Assembly (NCBI RefSeq): GCF_001984175.1
Contig: NZ_MTQP01000031.1
Location: 1 to 50,103, forward strand
Reading direction: 5' to 3'
DNA length: 50,103 nt
DNA from: Saccharothrix sp. ALI-22-I
GTDB taxonomy: Bacteria; Actinomycetota; Actinomycetes; Mycobacteriales; Pseudonocardiaceae
The notes below the pieces were generated by a model that searched no databases, was not told where the DNA came from, and worked only from the letters and a program-made list of their open reading frames with translations. Of the stretch, positions 49,987 through 50,103 are shown in pieces (position 1 is the first letter of the stretch; every line of letters starts with the position of its first letter). A program made the translations under genes and the position numbers.

Positions 49987-50103
49987 TCAGTGGGCGAAGA
50001 CCGGGCCGCCGTCCGAGCTGGGCTTGCCGGCGGGCAGCAGCAGCGGGGACACGACCGCCACCACCAGCGCCACGATCGCGCAGGCCAGGAAGGCGTTCTG
50101 GAA
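49987..50103 (-). CDS. MFS transporter, C-terminal fragment (cut by window edge)
   Basis: The last 38 codons of a leftward gene enter from the right edge. They encode a final hydrophobic helix (FLACAIVALVVAVVSPLLL) and a short polar tail ending DGGPVFAH, as in DHA2-type drug exporters of the major facilitator superfamily. The stop codon is at 49987-49989, 10 bp before the TetR gene. The assignment rests on a single helix and on the neighbouring repressor. Confidence 0.6.
   Translation of the reverse strand, partial: FQNAFLACAIVALVVAVVSPLLLPAGKPSSDGGPVFAH

Noticed and set aside
1..50103. tRNA, rRNA or tmRNA genes
   Set aside because: No cloverleaf-like stretch with conserved T-loop bases was noticed beside the integrase or elsewhere; a tRNAscan run would be decisive.

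Overview
The window is about 70% G+C, with strongly GC-biased third codon positions, many GTG starts, an Lsr2-type nucleoid protein, SARP/AfsR and LuxR-LAL regulators and an actinobacterial IS5-family element. It comes from a filamentous actinomycete; Pseudonocardiaceae (Saccharothrix, Lentzea, Actinosynnema or Amycolatopsis relatives) is an inference from gene style, not proven.

Positions 1-15300 are an accessory, partly decayed island. It has sparse genes and long stretches without convincing coding: an Lsr2 paralogue, a plasmid-like winged-helix protein, two small unknown genes, a broken tyrosine recombinase, an intact recombinase translationally coupled to an AbrB-like protein, a 1.9-kb IS5-family element that carries an acetyltransferase passenger and has split another acetyltransferase gene, two secreted proteins, a four-helix membrane protein with an RHIM/BASS-like amyloid motif, and an OLD-family (AAA plus TOPRIM) nuclease. 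Notable non-coding structures are a 21-bp perfect hairpin at 2019-2068, two 16-bp palindromes at 8257 and 8336, and a possible relic of a type I-E CRISPR array near 5574-5780.

Positions 15600-19700 look like ordinary chromosome: a secreted LVIVD/PA-domain protein, a 2,3-dihydroxybenzoate-decarboxylase-like amidohydrolase, and a NlpC/P60 cell-wall hydrolase.

From about 19800 to the right edge lies a biosynthetic gene cluster. (1) An alpha/beta hydrolase, an iterative type I PKS (KS-AT-DH-KR-ACP, 1757 aa, built like bacterial 6-methylsalicylate synthases) and a KASIII-like acyltransferase with Ser instead of Cys. (2) Regulators: SARP, BlaI-type repressor, LAL. (3) A phenazine-type shikimate branch without the phenazine-forming genes: class II DAHP synthase (PhzC), ADIC synthase (PhzE), isochorismatase (PhzD) and a DhbA/EntA-like dehydrogenase, which together should give 3-hydroxyanthranilate. 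(4) A flavin hydroxylase after a 14-bp tandem repeat block. (5) A tightly coupled leftward operon: stand-alone thioester reductase, flavin monooxygenase, NRPS with A-(embedded N-methyltransferase)-PCP-C architecture, methyltransferase, MMPL exporter. (6) An amidohydrolase, a TetR repressor and the end of an MFS exporter.

The simplest reading is a hybrid metabolite combining a 6-methylsalicylate-type acyl unit, 3-hydroxyanthranilate and an N-methylated amino acid. The closest pathway logic known to me is that of the benzoxazole antibiotics (nataxazole, caboxamycin, A33853), but the NRPS, reductase and flavoenzymes point to a different product. The cluster continues beyond the right edge.
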